A stretch of 64,000 nt of DNA from Catellatospora tritici. GTDB lineage: Bacteria; Actinomycetota; Actinomycetes; Mycobacteriales; Micromonosporaceae. Below, in pieces: positions 42,880 to 52,160 of the stretch; position 1 is the first letter of the stretch; each line of letters opens with the position of its first letter. Made by a program: the position numbers and the translations under genes. Location of the stretch: positions 158,330 through 222,329 of the forward strand of contig NZ_JAHRCY010000013.1 in the NCBI RefSeq assembly GCF_019083965.1, in the 5' to 3' direction. The notes beneath the pieces are model-generated. The model saw only the letters and a list, made by a program, of their open reading frames with translations. It was not told the origin of the DNA and ran no database searches.

Positions 42880-45800
42880 TCAGGAGGCCCGGTGGTATGC
42901 CTGGGACAGGAGGCCGACCGCGGTTGACGGGTTGCCCAGCAGCAGCTGGTGCTCGGCGTCGGCGGTCAGTGACGCGGTGAACGCCATCCCGCCCGGACCC
43001 GCCTCGACCACTGCCGCCTGCGCGATGTCACGGGCGACCGAGACCAGCGGATCGTCGTAGCCGTACCCGTCGTGCGTCGACCGCTGCAGCGAGCGCGCCG
43101 CGTCCTGCAGCGCCGCCAGCACCCGCTCGCCGTCGCGGGCGGTGCCGTCCGCCCGCCAGTAGCCCGGCGTGAGCGCCCGGTCCAGCGAGCGCACCGCCGC
43201 GGCGGCGTCGCGGTCGTCGCCGAGCACCGCCAGTTTGGTCCGCAGCGACTGCAGCCGAGCCCGGCCGCTGTCGGTCCGCAGACCCCAGCCGTACGCGTAC
43301 AGCGGGTCGTAGTATCGGTCACCGAGGTTGAGCGGCAGCTGGCTCTCGCTGAGGAACCAGCTGACCGGCAGCCGCCCGGTGAACGGCTTGTCGCCGAACA
43401 GGACATCGGCCACGCCCGCGCCCTCGCTGCCCGGCAGCCACGACGCGACCACCCCGGCCGCGCGCGGCACGACGCCGGTCAGGTCCAGCGGCCGCCCGGA
43501 GACGGTCACCACGACGCAGCGCACGGCCGCGCACACCTTCTCCACCGCGGCCCGGTCGGCCAGCGACAACTGCAGCGTGTGCCCGTTGCCGACATCACCG
43601 ATGCCCTCGGCGTACGGCGTCTCGCCGACCACGACCACGCCGACGCTCGCCCCACCGATCGGCGCCGACGCGTCCTTGCTGTACGTGATCGTCGCGTGCG
43701 GCGCGACCTGCCGGATGCCCGCCAGGATCGTGGTGCCGGTCCCGGCGTTTCCGGAGCCGCCCTGCCAGCTCAGTGTCCAGCCGCCCGCCTGGTTGCCCAG
43801 GTCGTCGGCGTTGGACCCGGCCACGTAGATCTTGGCGGTCTTGGCCAGCGGCAGCACCCGGTCATCGTTCTTGAGCAGCACCTGTGACTTGGCCGCGGCC
43901 TGCCGGGCCACCTGCCGGTGCGCCGCGCTGCCGATCTCGGTCAGGCCGGTGCGGTCGGCGAACGGGTGCTCGAACAGCCCGAGCGCGAACTTCTGGGTCA
44001 GGATCCGGGTGACCGCGTCGTCGATGCGCGCCGACGTGACATCGCCGCTGGTCGCCAGCTCGGTCAGGGCCGTGGTGAAGCCCTGGACGTTGAACGGCAC
44101 CATCACCATGTCGATGCCCGCGTTGACGCCGATCTTGACGTCGTTCTTGTAGTCCGGGCCGAGTTGGTCGATGCCCGCCCAGTCGCTGATCACGAAGCCC
44201 TTGAAGCCGAGCTGCTGCTTGAGCACACCGGTGATCTGGTCAGCGCGGCCGTGCATCTTCACCGGGGCGTTGTCCTCGCCGAGGATCTGCAGGCTGGAGT
44301 AGGACGGCATGACCGAGCCGACGCCCTTGCGGACCGCGGTCTTGAACGGGGCGAGGTGGATCGCCTCGATCTGGTCCCGGGTGCCGTAGGTGACGCCCTG
44401 GTCGGTCGTGTACGACCCGTTGGTCGACGAGCCGTAGCGGGTGCCGCCGTCGCCGAAGAAGTGCTTGGCGGTGGCCAGCACAGCGCCCCGGTCCGCGAGG
44501 TTCCCGTCGTGCTGCAGACCGTCGATGATGGTCTCCAGCAGCTGCACCAGCGCCGGGTCCTCGCCGAACGACTCGTACGACCGGCCCCAGCGCTCGTCGC
44601 GGGTGACGCACAGGCATGGCGAGAACGTCCACGGGATGCCGGTGGCCCGGGTCTCCTGCGCGGTCAGCTCGCCGGTCTGCTTGACCAGGTCGGGGTCGCG
44701 GCTGGCGCCCAGGCCGATGTTGTGGGGGAAGACGGTGGCGCCGTCGAGGTTGTTGTCGCCGTGCACCGCGTCGATGCCGTAGATCAGCGGGATCTGCAGC
44801 GGGGTGGCGCGGGCGTGCAGCTGGAAGTTGTCGATCATGTCGGCCCACGCGGTGGGCGTGTTCGGGTTGGGCACCGAGCCGCCGCCCGACAGCAGCGAGC
44901 CGAGCCGGTACGTGATGATCGGCGTCCCGCTGCCGACCGCGGCCCGCTCGGCCTGCGTCATCTGCCCGACCTTCTCGGCCAGGCTCATCCGCGACAGCAG
45001 GTCGGACACTCGCTGCGCGGTCGGCAGGCTCGCGTCCAGGTACGGCAGCCCGTGCGCGTTGATGACGACGGTGGCCGTGTCGGCGCCGAGCGTGGCGCCC
45101 TCGGCGGTCAGCTTCACCGGGATGGTCTTGCCGACCGCCGCGGGCGTACCGCCGATGGTGGCCACGGTGACGTGCTGCGTCGTGCCGGAGGCGGTCCCGG
45201 CCGGGAAGGTTAGGGTGCCGGTGGCGGCGTGGAAGTCGGTGCCGTCGACGGCGGTGCCGCCGCCGACGGTGTAGTGGACCGTGATCGCGTTGCTCAGCGG
45301 CCCGTCGCCGGGCTGGGTGGCGGTGACGGTCACGTCGACCGAGCCGCCCGCGTCGGTGGTGTACGCGTCCTGGACCAGCCCGACCCGGGGCTGGGCGCTG
45401 CCGTACAGGGCGATGTCGTCCAGGAGCAGCTCACCGGTGACGTTGCTGCCCAGGTTGACCGCGTAGCCCCACATGTTGGTCAGGGTCAGCGTGCCGTCGG
45501 TGGGGCCGCCGCCGGGCTGGTAGTCGGTGCGCTTGGTGAAGCTGCCGAACGGGATCTTCACCTGCTGCCAGTCGGCGGTGTCGGTGAAGTGCGACTCCCA
45601 CAGTTCGGAGTGCTCGCCGTCGGCGCCGCCGTCCTTCACCTCGACCTGGATCTGGCGGCCGGAGCCGCTGCCCTTGGCCCAGAAACTGAACCCGCCGTAG
45701 GCGGTCCAGTCCTGCGCGGCGGTCAGGTTGTGCGAGTGGCCGCCGTACGCGGTGGTGGTGTAGACGACCTTGAGGGCGTGGTTGTCCATTCCGGCGCCGG

Positions 45801-46044
45801 GGCGGTCGGCCGCGGTGGCTTGGCTCAGGGCCGGTGTGCTGGCCGCGTCGTTGCCGAACGGGAAGATGCCGGGGCTGGACGTGGTGATGGGCAGGTCGCC
45901 CTCGTAGTCGGCCACGATCGGCAGGCCTGCGGCGTACGCGGGGCCGGGGGAGGCCGACAGCAAGGACGCGGCGAGGACGGCCGCGGCGATCGCGGCCAGG
46001 TGCCTTCGGCGCGGGAGTGGGAACGGGCCGGCTTTGCCAGACAT
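42880..46044 (-). CDS. Secreted multidomain GH3 beta-glucosidase
   Basis: 1054 residues from an ATG with GGAGG eight bases upstream. Sec signal about 1-38 (ends AYA). About 40-205 is a galactose-binding-like carbohydrate-binding module (WTAYGGFSFWAKGSGSG, LLLDDIALYG); about 210-325 is a Calx-beta domain (VHYTVGGGTAVDGTDFHAATGTLTF). GH3 N-domain: IYGIDAVHGDNN, CLCVTRDERWGRSYESFGEDP, AKHFFGDGGTRYG, and the nucleophile motif GFVISDWAGID. The GH3 C-domain follows (VLLKNDDRVLPL), then a helical C-terminal region of about 150 residues. It should release glucose from cello- or laminari-oligosaccharides outside the cell. Confidence 0.93.
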   Translation of the reverse strand: MSGKAGPFPLPRRRHLAAIAAAVLAASLLSASPGPAYAAGLPIVADYEGDLPITTSSPGIFPFGNDAASTPALSQATAADRPGAGMDNHALKVVYTTTAYGGHSHNLTAAQDWTAYGGFSFWAKGSGSGRQIQVEVKDGGADGEHSELWESHFTDTADWQQVKIPFGSFTKRTDYQPGGGPTDGTLTLTNMWGYAVNLGSNVTGELLLDDIALYGSAQPRVGLVQDAYTTDAGGSVDVTVTATQPGDGPLSNAITVHYTVGGGTAVDGTDFHAATGTLTFPAGTASGTTQHVTVATIGGTPAAVGKTIPVKLTAEGATLGADTATVVINAHGLPYLDASLPTAQRVSDLLSRMSLAEKVGQMTQAERAAVGSGTPIITYRLGSLLSGGGSVPNPNTPTAWADMIDNFQLHARATPLQIPLIYGIDAVHGDNNLDGATVFPHNIGLGASRDPDLVKQTGELTAQETRATGIPWTFSPCLCVTRDERWGRSYESFGEDPALVQLLETIIDGLQHDGNLADRGAVLATAKHFFGDGGTRYGSSTNGSYTTDQGVTYGTRDQIEAIHLAPFKTAVRKGVGSVMPSYSSLQILGEDNAPVKMHGRADQITGVLKQQLGFKGFVISDWAGIDQLGPDYKNDVKIGVNAGIDMVMVPFNVQGFTTALTELATSGDVTSARIDDAVTRILTQKFALGLFEHPFADRTGLTEIGSAAHRQVARQAAAKSQVLLKNDDRVLPLAKTAKIYVAGSNADDLGNQAGGWTLSWQGGSGNAGTGTTILAGIRQVAPHATITYSKDASAPIGGASVGVVVVGETPYAEGIGDVGNGHTLQLSLADRAAVEKVCAAVRCVVVTVSGRPLDLTGVVPRAAGVVASWLPGSEGAGVADVLFGDKPFTGRLPVSWFLSESQLPLNLGDRYYDPLYAYGWGLRTDSGRARLQSLRTKLAVLGDDRDAAAAVRSLDRALTPGYWRADGTARDGERVLAALQDAARSLQRSTHDGYGYDDPLVSVARDIAQAAVVEAGPGGMAFTASLTADAEHQLLLGNPSTAVGLLSQAYHRAS

Positions 46045-46212
46045 GGGGGATACCTCCGAGGAGCAGTCGAAGGACGCCGACCAGTCGACCGAGCGGAGCC
46101 GAGCTGCGGTCCGGCGCGCACGCGTCGGACCAGCGACCATCATCGATTATGACGATCGGACAATAACGATTTTCGCGGATACCAGTCAAGGCGCCACGGT
46201 GTCCAACCGCGA

Positions 46213-46228
46213 CAGAGAGCGCTCTCTG
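46213..46228. promoter_or_regulatory. Perfect 16-bp palindrome, LacI/CebR-type operator
   Basis: CAGAGAGCGCTCTCTG. The GAGCGCTC core equals that of the CebR operator (TGGGAGCGCTCCCA). It lies 169 bp before the GH3 start and 327 bp before GH16 and is probably the GH3 operator. Confidence 0.7.
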
Positions 46229-46392
46229 GTGGGAAACCACGTAACGAGCCGGAAACCGAGACCTGGCCGCGAGGGAGGTTGCCACGGCTGGTCGATGCCG
46301 ATGTGCCGCGTGTCGACGGGGTGATCGGGCGGATGAAGCATGTGCCGTGAGCTGCGACAAAGTCAGCCCGAAGCGAAGTATGTCGGATAGAT

Positions 46393-46420
46393 CGGAGTTG
46401 GCGCTCACCTGCCAACTCCG
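46393..46420. repeat. Hairpin upstream of the GH16 promoter
   Basis: Perfect 10-bp arms CGGAGTTGGC / GCCAACTCCG with eight loop bases, 11 bp ahead of the TTGACA box. It may be a second regulator site or a transcription block between the divergent genes. Confidence 0.6.
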
Positions 46421-46431
46421 CGTGATCCGTA

Positions 46432-46461
46432 TTGACAACCTTGTTTGCAAAAGCGGACCAT
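46432..46461 (+). promoter_or_regulatory. GH16 promoter
   Basis: TTGACA (46432-46437) and GACCAT (46456-46461) with an 18-bp spacer; the -10 is weak. Confidence 0.45.
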
Positions 46462-46466
46462 CCAGC

Positions 46467-46480
46467 TGAGAGCGCTCCCT
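46467..46480. promoter_or_regulatory. CebR-like operator of GH16
   Basis: TGAGAGCGCTCCCT, matching the CebR box TGGGAGCGCTCCCA at 12 of 14 positions, directly after the -10 so that a bound repressor would block transcription start. Confidence 0.7.
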
Positions 46481-46554
46481 CTCCTGTCCACATCCGGCGG
46501 ACCCGTCGGATGTGGACCGCCTGCCCGCTCCGTCCCCACTAGAAGGGCAACCCC

Positions 46555-47901
46555 ATGACCGTTTCCCGCACCGGCTGGCGCCGCGTGCGCGTGGCCGCGA
46601 TCTCCTTCGCGGTCGCCATCACCGGCGCCGTCGTCACCTCCCCGCCGGAGGCCCACGCGGGCCTGCCCGCCGTTCCGGCCGGCTGGACCCAGGTGTACGG
46701 CGAGGACTTCAACGGCTCCGCCGGTTCCGGCCTCAACACCGCCAACTGGCTGTACGACATCGGCCACAACTACCCCGGCGGCGCCGCCAACTGGGGCACC
46801 GGCGAGATCGAGTACATGACCAACAGCACCCAGAACGTCTACCTCGACGGCAACGGCAACCTGGTCATCAAGCCGATCCGCGACGGGGCCGGCAACTGGA
46901 CCAGCGGCCGGGTCGAGACCCAGCGCACCGACTTCGCCGCCCCGGCGGGCGGCAAACTGCGCCTGGAGGGCCGCCTGCAGCAGCCCAACGTCAGCGGCGC
47001 CGCGGCGGCCGGATACTGGCCCGCGTTCTGGACGCTGGGCGCGGCCGCGCGCGGCACCGGCGCCAGCGGCTGGCCCGGCATCGGCGAGATCGACCTGATG
47101 GAGGACATCAACGGCCGCAGCTCCGAGTTCGCGACCCTGCACTGCGGCGTGGCGCCCGGCGGTCCGTGCAACGAGTACACCGGCCTCGGCAGCGGCGAGC
47201 GCGCCTGCGGCGGCTGCCAGACCGGGTTCCACACGTACGCGATGGAGCTGGACCGCAGCGTGTCGCCGGAGCAGATCCGGTGGTACCTGGACGGCAACAA
47301 CTTCTTCACCGTCAACGCCAACCAGGTCGACGCGACCACCTGGAACAACGCCACCCACCACGGCTTCTTCATGATCCTGAACGTGGCGATCGGCGGCTCG
47401 TTCCCGGGCGCGTTCGGCGGCGGCCCCACCGGCTCGACGGTGTCGGGCGTGCCGATGATCGTGGACTACGTCGCGGCGTACACCGCCGGTGGCGGTGGCG
47501 GTGGCGGTGGCGGTGGCGGCAAGGCGGTCAAGAATGCCAACGGGCTCTGCCTGGACGTCCGCTCCTCGGGTACCGCAAACGGCACGCCGATCCAGATCTA
47601 CACCTGCAACGGCACCGGTGCGCAGCAGTGGACCTACGTCGAGGCGGGTACCACGCTGCACGCGCTGGGCAAGTGCGCCGACATCTCCGGCGGCGGCACC
47701 GCCAACGGCACCAAGGTCCAACTGTGGGACTGCAACAACACCGGCGCCCAGGTGTTCATCCACCGGGCCGACGGTTCCTACTACAACCCGCAGTCGAACC
47801 GGTGTCTGGACGACCCGGCCGGCTCCACCACGCCGGGCACCCAGGTGCAGATCTGGGACTGCAACGGCCAGAGCCCCCAGAACTGGACGCTGCCCGTCTG
47901 A
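46555..47901 (+). CDS. Secreted GH16 endo-beta-glucanase with ricin-type CBM13
   Basis: 448 residues; AAGGG six bases before the ATG. Sec signal about 1-36. GH16 domain about 40-310 with the catalytic motif GEIDLMED (nucleophile Glu, Asp, acid/base Glu) and the sugar-binding WPAFWTLG. A run of 11 glycines then joins a ricin-B-lectin (CBM13) domain with three QxW-type repeats (AQQWTYV, AQVFIH, PQNWTL) and paired cysteines. Likely a beta-1,3- or beta-1,3-1,4-glucanase that produces the oligosaccharides used by the GH3 enzyme. Confidence 0.94.
   Translation: MTVSRTGWRRVRVAAISFAVAITGAVVTSPPEAHAGLPAVPAGWTQVYGEDFNGSAGSGLNTANWLYDIGHNYPGGAANWGTGEIEYMTNSTQNVYLDGNGNLVIKPIRDGAGNWTSGRVETQRTDFAAPAGGKLRLEGRLQQPNVSGAAAAGYWPAFWTLGAAARGTGASGWPGIGEIDLMEDINGRSSEFATLHCGVAPGGPCNEYTGLGSGERACGGCQTGFHTYAMELDRSVSPEQIRWYLDGNNFFTVNANQVDATTWNNATHHGFFMILNVAIGGSFPGAFGGGPTGSTVSGVPMIVDYVAAYTAGGGGGGGGGGGKAVKNANGLCLDVRSSGTANGTPIQIYTCNGTGAQQWTYVEAGTTLHALGKCADISGGGTANGTKVQLWDCNNTGAQVFIHRADGSYYNPQSNRCLDDPAGSTTPGTQVQIWDCNGQSPQNWTLPV
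47488..47520 (+). repeat. GGTGGC hexamer repeat coding for a polyglycine linker
   Basis: Five perfect GGTGGC units plus GGC encode 11 glycines between the GH16 and CBM13 domains; likely length-variable between strains. Confidence 0.9.
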
Positions 47902-47954
47902 CGGGTCGTGGGGTCGGGCGCGACGATAGCGTCGGGTCCGGCCCCTCGCGGCGC

Positions 47955-49169
47955 TCAGCCCTGCTGGGTCTGACCGAGCTGCAGCAGGAACTCCGCGTTG
48001 CTGGAGGTCCTGCTCAGCCGGTCGACCAACTGCTCGCCCGCCGACTGGCCGTCCAGTGAGCGCAGGGCACGACGCAGGCGGCGTACCAGGTCCAGCTCGC
48101 GCGGGTCGAGCAGTAGCTCCTCGCGTCGAGTGCCGGAGGCGTCCACGTCGACGGCGGGGAAGATCCGCCGTTCGGCCAGGCCGCGCAGCAGGCGCAGCTC
48201 GGCGTTGCCGGTGCTCTTGAACTCCTCGAAGATGACCGTGTCGCCGAGTGACCCGGTCTCCACCAGCGCGGTGGCGATGATGGTCAGCGAGCCGCCGCCT
48301 TCGATGTTGCGGGCCGCGCCGAGGAACCGCTTGGGCGCGTGCAGGGCGCCTGCCTCGATGCCGCCGGACATGACCCGTCCGCCGGAGGGCGCGGCGAGGT
48401 TGTAGGCCCGGCCGAGTCGGGTGATGGAGTCGAGCAGGACGACCACGTCGCGGCCCCCCTCGACCAGGCGCTTGGCCCGTTCGATGGCCAGTTCGGCCAC
48501 GGCGGTGTGCTCGGCCGGTGGCCGGTCGAAAGTGGACGAGATCACCTCGCCGCGTACGGTGCGACGCATGTCGGTGACCTCTTCGGGCCGCTCGTCGATG
48601 AGGATCGCCATCAGGTGGCTGTCGGGGTGGTTGACACTGACCGCGCGGGCGATCGCCTGGAGCACCAGCGTCTTGCCCGCCTTGGGCGGGGACACGATCA
48701 GGGCGCGCTGGCCCTTGCCGATGGGGCTGAGCAGGTCGATGACGCGGGTGGTGAGCACCTGCGGCTCGGTCTCCAGCCGCAGCCGCTCCTGCGGGAACAG
48801 CGGCGTGAGCCGGTAGAAGTCCGGCCGTTGCGCCGCGCGTTCGGCGTCGTCGCCGTTGACGGTCCGCACGGCCGTCACGGTCGGGCGGCGGGCGGGGCGG
48901 CCGTCGCCGCGTTCGGCCGGTGCGGCCATGGTGCCGGTGACGGCGTCGCCACGGCGCAGGTCGTGCCGCTGGACCAGGCCGGGCGGCAGGTGGGGGTCGT
49001 GTGGGTCGGGCAGGTAGCCGCGCAGCCGTACGAAGGCGTGCTGGTCGCGGGTGTCGACGATGCCGGTGAAGGCCACGACGGCGTCGTCGGGGCTCGGCAC
49101 GGCCGGGGCGGAGGTGCCGCGGCGGCGGGACCGGGCGGCGGGCTGCGCCTTGAGGGCCAGATCGGTCAT
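47955..49169 (-). CDS. rho: Short Rho-type transcription termination factor
   Basis: 404 residues, AGGAG seven bases before the ATG. It has a recognisable cold-shock-like RNA-binding domain (GIVDTRDQHAFVRLRGYLPDP, LRRGDAVTG) and the Rho motor: Walker A PPKAGKT, ILIDERPEEVTDM, Walker B VVVLLDSITRLGRAYN, Q-loop and R-loop region (SGGIEAGALHAPKRFLGAARNIEGGGSLTII) and arginine finger (FEEFKSTGNAELRL). It lacks the long basic insertion of the usual actinobacterial Rho (about 600-700 residues), so it is probably a second, accessory Rho. A 370-nt untranslated leader precedes it. Confidence 0.88.
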   Translation of the reverse strand: MTDLALKAQPAARSRRRGTSAPAVPSPDDAVVAFTGIVDTRDQHAFVRLRGYLPDPHDPHLPPGLVQRHDLRRGDAVTGTMAAPAERGDGRPARRPTVTAVRTVNGDDAERAAQRPDFYRLTPLFPQERLRLETEPQVLTTRVIDLLSPIGKGQRALIVSPPKAGKTLVLQAIARAVSVNHPDSHLMAILIDERPEEVTDMRRTVRGEVISSTFDRPPAEHTAVAELAIERAKRLVEGGRDVVVLLDSITRLGRAYNLAAPSGGRVMSGGIEAGALHAPKRFLGAARNIEGGGSLTIIATALVETGSLGDTVIFEEFKSTGNAELRLLRGLAERRIFPAVDVDASGTRREELLLDPRELDLVRRLRRALRSLDGQSAGEQLVDRLSRTSSNAEFLLQLGQTQQG

Positions 49170-49537
49170 GGTGGTGCTCCTGGGTGGGATCGGCTCCGGC
49201 GGGCACGGTCGTGCCACGGCGGTGACAGCGCGGACGCGGGTCGATGCGCCGGTACGCGAAATACCGGGCAGCGCGGCGTGGCGCGGTGGAAAGCCGGGGC
49301 GGGTGCGAAAGTTTCCCGCCTGCTTCGGCTCGGAATCGGCAAGCCCTGGGGGTCGATGCCTCCAGCGAGGGCTGCTTCGGCCACGGTAACCCATCCCCGG
49401 CATCGGCGGCAAGCAGGCCCCGGCGGGACGGTGTGTCGCATGATGATCTTTCGGTCTTGTGGCGATCCGTCGGCGCCCCTAATCTCAGCGGTTACTGAGA
49501 ACTCCTCAATCTTCGATGAGGAGCACCTGGGTACAGG
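49170..49537 (-). promoter_or_regulatory. Long structured leader of the rho paralogue
   Basis: 368 bp between the divergent rho and methyltransferase genes. On the rho strand a large imperfect stem (AGCCCT near 49360 with AGGGCT near 49391) and a CCGGTA/TACCGG hairpin near 49251 are visible. No stop interrupts the rho frame for 81 codons upstream, but composition is not protein-like. Rho genes are often controlled by their leaders. On the other strand two small hairpins (CTCAG/CTGAG 49484-49499; CTCCTCA/TGAGGAG 49502-49523) precede the methyltransferase. Confidence 0.45.
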
Positions 49538-49549
49538 ATGGGAACGGTC

Positions 49550-50260
49550 ATGGACGCTGACGACATTCGGGCCGCCACCGCCGTGGAGAACCGGCACTGG
49601 TGGTACCGCGAGCGTCGCGCCATCATCGCCCGTGAGCTGCGCCGGATCGGCGAGCCCGGCCGGGCGGTCGAGATCGGGGCGTCCGGCGGCGGCAACAGTC
49701 AGACCCTGCGGGACATGGGTTGGGACGTGCTGGTCACCGAGTACATTCAGGAGGGCGTCGAGATCGCCCGGGAGCGAGGCTTCAACGCGATCCAGGCCGA
49801 CGCGCGGGACCTGCCGTTGGAGAGCGAGTCCTTCGACCTGCTCGTCGCCTTCGACGTGCTGGAGCACATCGAGGAGGACCACCAGGCCGCCGCCGAGATC
49901 CATCGGGTGCTGCGCCCCGGCGGCACGGCGCTGATCGCGGTGCCGTGCGACATGGCCCTGTGGTCCAAGCACGACGTCGCCACCGGCCACTTCCGCCGCT
50001 ACGACCGGGTCGGCCTGGTCAAGCTGATGGAGGGCGCGGGCCTGGTCGTCGAGACCCTGTGGAGCTGGAACGTGCTGCTGCGCCCGGTGGTCAAGATGCG
50101 GCGCAAGAATGCCAGCGACGCGCAGAACGAGCACGACATCGTCGCGGTCCCGTGGCTGATCAACTTCGGCCTTGGGCTCATCATCAGGTTCGAGCGGCTG
50201 CTGCCGGTGAAGGGCCTGCCCGGCGTGTCGCTGATGATGCGGGCGACCAGACCGGCGTAA
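49550..50260 (+). CDS. Class I SAM-dependent methyltransferase
   Basis: 236 residues from the second ATG (MDADDIRAAT); an ATG four codons earlier is possible. SAM-binding motif I is VEIGASGGGNSQTL, with acidic loop LVTEY, motif II region DLLVAFDVLEHI and post-motif LRPGGTALIAVP. The N-terminal NRHWWYRERRAII and a late hydrophobic stretch (PWLINFGLGLII) are typical of enzymes linked to glycolipid or polyprenyl-sugar biosynthesis. A membrane glycosyltransferase follows on the same strand. Confidence 0.9.
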   Translation: MDADDIRAATAVENRHWWYRERRAIIARELRRIGEPGRAVEIGASGGGNSQTLRDMGWDVLVTEYIQEGVEIARERGFNAIQADARDLPLESESFDLLVAFDVLEHIEEDHQAAAEIHRVLRPGGTALIAVPCDMALWSKHDVATGHFRRYDRVGLVKLMEGAGLVVETLWSWNVLLRPVVKMRRKNASDAQNEHDIVAVPWLINFGLGLIIRFERLLPVKGLPGVSLMMRATRPA

Positions 50261-50455
50261 CGGCTTCGTCCCGGCATACGACGATCGACGGCGCCGCGCG
50301 GGCCGGGGTGGTGCCGACCGGCGGCCTGGGTCACAATGCTGCGGTGGGTGCGCGCCGGGCCGGTGGTCCGGGCGCGTCCCTGCGGCGGGGCAGCGCCGCG
50401 ACCCGGCTGACCCCGTCCGCCGCGCGTGCGGACCCCTGAAGAATCGGAGCAGGTA

Positions 50456-52114
50456 GTGTCCGACGTCGATGTCGAACCAGGTTTGCCGACCCCGTCGGAC
50501 GACATCCCGCCGCCGCAGGCCCCGGCGCAGGCGCCCCCGCCCTGGTGGCAGGTGCGGCTGCCCAACGTGCTGACCGGCCTGCTCCTACTGCTGATGTCGT
50601 GGTTCGTGATCGCCCAGGGGCGCTTCCACGGCCGCACCTACGACGAGTACATGCAGGACGACTACGGCGCCCGGGTGCTGAAGTTCTACCTCAGCTGGGG
50701 TGAGGACCGCTCGTTCCTGGACTTCCCCGACTACATCTACATGCCGCAGCACGGCTCCGGCGCCGAGGTGATCGTCGCGTTCTTCCAGCACCTCACGGGC
50801 GAGGTGTGGCAGACCCGCACCATGGTCTGCGGCGCCATGGGCGTGCTCGGCATCCTGGTCATGGCGCTGGCGGGCCGCGAGATGGCCGGGCCGTGGGGCG
50901 GGTTCGCCGCCGCGCTCGGTCTCGCGCTGTACCCGCGCTACACCGGCCAGATGCCCAACAACTCCAAGGACATCCCGCTGGCCGGGGCGATGCTGCTGGT
51001 GTTGTGGCTGGTGCTGCGCCTGATGCGCCGCTGGTCGCAGCCCGACCGCAAGCACGAGGTGCTGGAACTGGCCGGGATAGGTGCCGCGATCGGGTTCGCC
51101 GCCTCCATCCGGGTCACCTCGCTGCTCTGGTTCGGCCTGCTCGGCCTGCTGGCCCTGGGCTTCTGGGTGCGGCACTGGCGCAGCCTGCGCGGCGCGGCCC
51201 TGCGCAACGAGCTGAGCAACCAGTTCAGCGCGGCCATCGTGATCCTGCCGACGGCATACCTGGTCATGTCGCTGTTATGGCCGTACCTGCTGACCAACCC
51301 CGGTGACGGCCTGAAGGCGTCGATCTCGTCGATGTCGAAGTACGACTGGAACCACGACATCATGTTCGCGGGTGCCTGGGTTCGCTCCACCGACCTGCCA
51401 TGGGACTTCGCCCCACGCTGGCTGGTGGTCGGGTCGCCGCTGCCGGTGGTCCTGCTGACCCTGGCCGCGGCCGTGGCGGCGGTGGTGGCGCTGGTCCGGC
51501 GGCAGCGACTCGACGGACGACTGCTGCTGATCGGCGCGTACATCGTGGTGCCGATCCTGATGGTGATCGTCGCCCACGCCACGCTCTACAACGGGCTGCG
51601 CCACTTCCTGTTCGTGGTGCCGGGCATGCTGCTGCTGGCCGCGACGGTGCTGGTGCGCTGGGTGCGCCAGTCGTTCGACTCCGGCCGGGCGGTGCTGGCC
51701 TGGGCGCTGATCGGCGCGGCGGTGCTCGGACAGGCCGAGGTCGTGGTGTCGTCGGCGCGCATCTACCCGTACGAGTACTCGTACTTCAGCCCGCTGGTCG
51801 GCAGCTACGACCGGGGCCACCTCAACTACGAGAGCCTCTACTACGGCTCGTGCACCCGGGCCGCCGCGGTGTGGATGGGCGAGAACTACCGGCAGTTCAC
51901 CGACGAGACCAACCCGACGTTCCGCGACGAGAACCAGTGGAACACCCTGGCCAAGGCGGACCTGCCGGCCAACTTCGTCGACATCGGCGACGGACAGCCG
52001 CTGTTCCGGATCACCTCCGGCGAGCCCGGCGCCGGATACCGCGAGATCCACGCCGAGACGCTGATGGGCGAGAAGATCTGCCGCGTGTCGGTGCTCGACC
52101 CGTCCGTGTACTGA
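50456..52114 (+). CDS. Membrane glycosyltransferase, GT39/ArnT-like
   Basis: 552 residues from a GTG six bases after GGAG. About 10-11 membrane helices. The first outer loop carries the acidic pair in RTYDEYMQDDYGARV expected for GT-C enzymes using polyprenyl-phosphate sugars; NNSKDIPLAGAM and RHFLFVVPGML are further family-like blocks. The C-terminal extracytoplasmic part (about 440-552) has several cysteines. It should transfer a sugar from a lipid donor to a surface acceptor, possibly with the methyltransferase before it. Confidence 0.88.
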   Translation: MSDVDVEPGLPTPSDDIPPPQAPAQAPPPWWQVRLPNVLTGLLLLLMSWFVIAQGRFHGRTYDEYMQDDYGARVLKFYLSWGEDRSFLDFPDYIYMPQHGSGAEVIVAFFQHLTGEVWQTRTMVCGAMGVLGILVMALAGREMAGPWGGFAAALGLALYPRYTGQMPNNSKDIPLAGAMLLVLWLVLRLMRRWSQPDRKHEVLELAGIGAAIGFAASIRVTSLLWFGLLGLLALGFWVRHWRSLRGAALRNELSNQFSAAIVILPTAYLVMSLLWPYLLTNPGDGLKASISSMSKYDWNHDIMFAGAWVRSTDLPWDFAPRWLVVGSPLPVVLLTLAAAVAAVVALVRRQRLDGRLLLIGAYIVVPILMVIVAHATLYNGLRHFLFVVPGMLLLAATVLVRWVRQSFDSGRAVLAWALIGAAVLGQAEVVVSSARIYPYEYSYFSPLVGSYDRGHLNYESLYYGSCTRAAAVWMGENYRQFTDETNPTFRDENQWNTLAKADLPANFVDIGDGQPLFRITSGEPGAGYREIHAETLMGEKICRVSVLDPSVY

Positions 52115-52117
52115 CCG

Positions 52118-52154
52118 GTGCGGGTCACCGGCGGGCGACGCCGGTGACCCGCAC
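52118..52154. terminator. Bidirectional terminator between convergent genes
   Basis: Perfect 16-bp arms GTGCGGGTCACCGGCG / CGCCGGTGACCCGCAC with a five-base loop, three bases past the glycosyltransferase stop and six before the TPR-gene stop. Confidence 0.8.
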
Positions 52155-52160
52155 CCCGCC

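Noticed and set aside
49170..49537. Possible c-di-AMP (ydaO-type) or other known riboswitch in the rho/methyltransferase leader
   Set aside because: The conserved core strings of that class are not found on either strand; only generic stems are visible.
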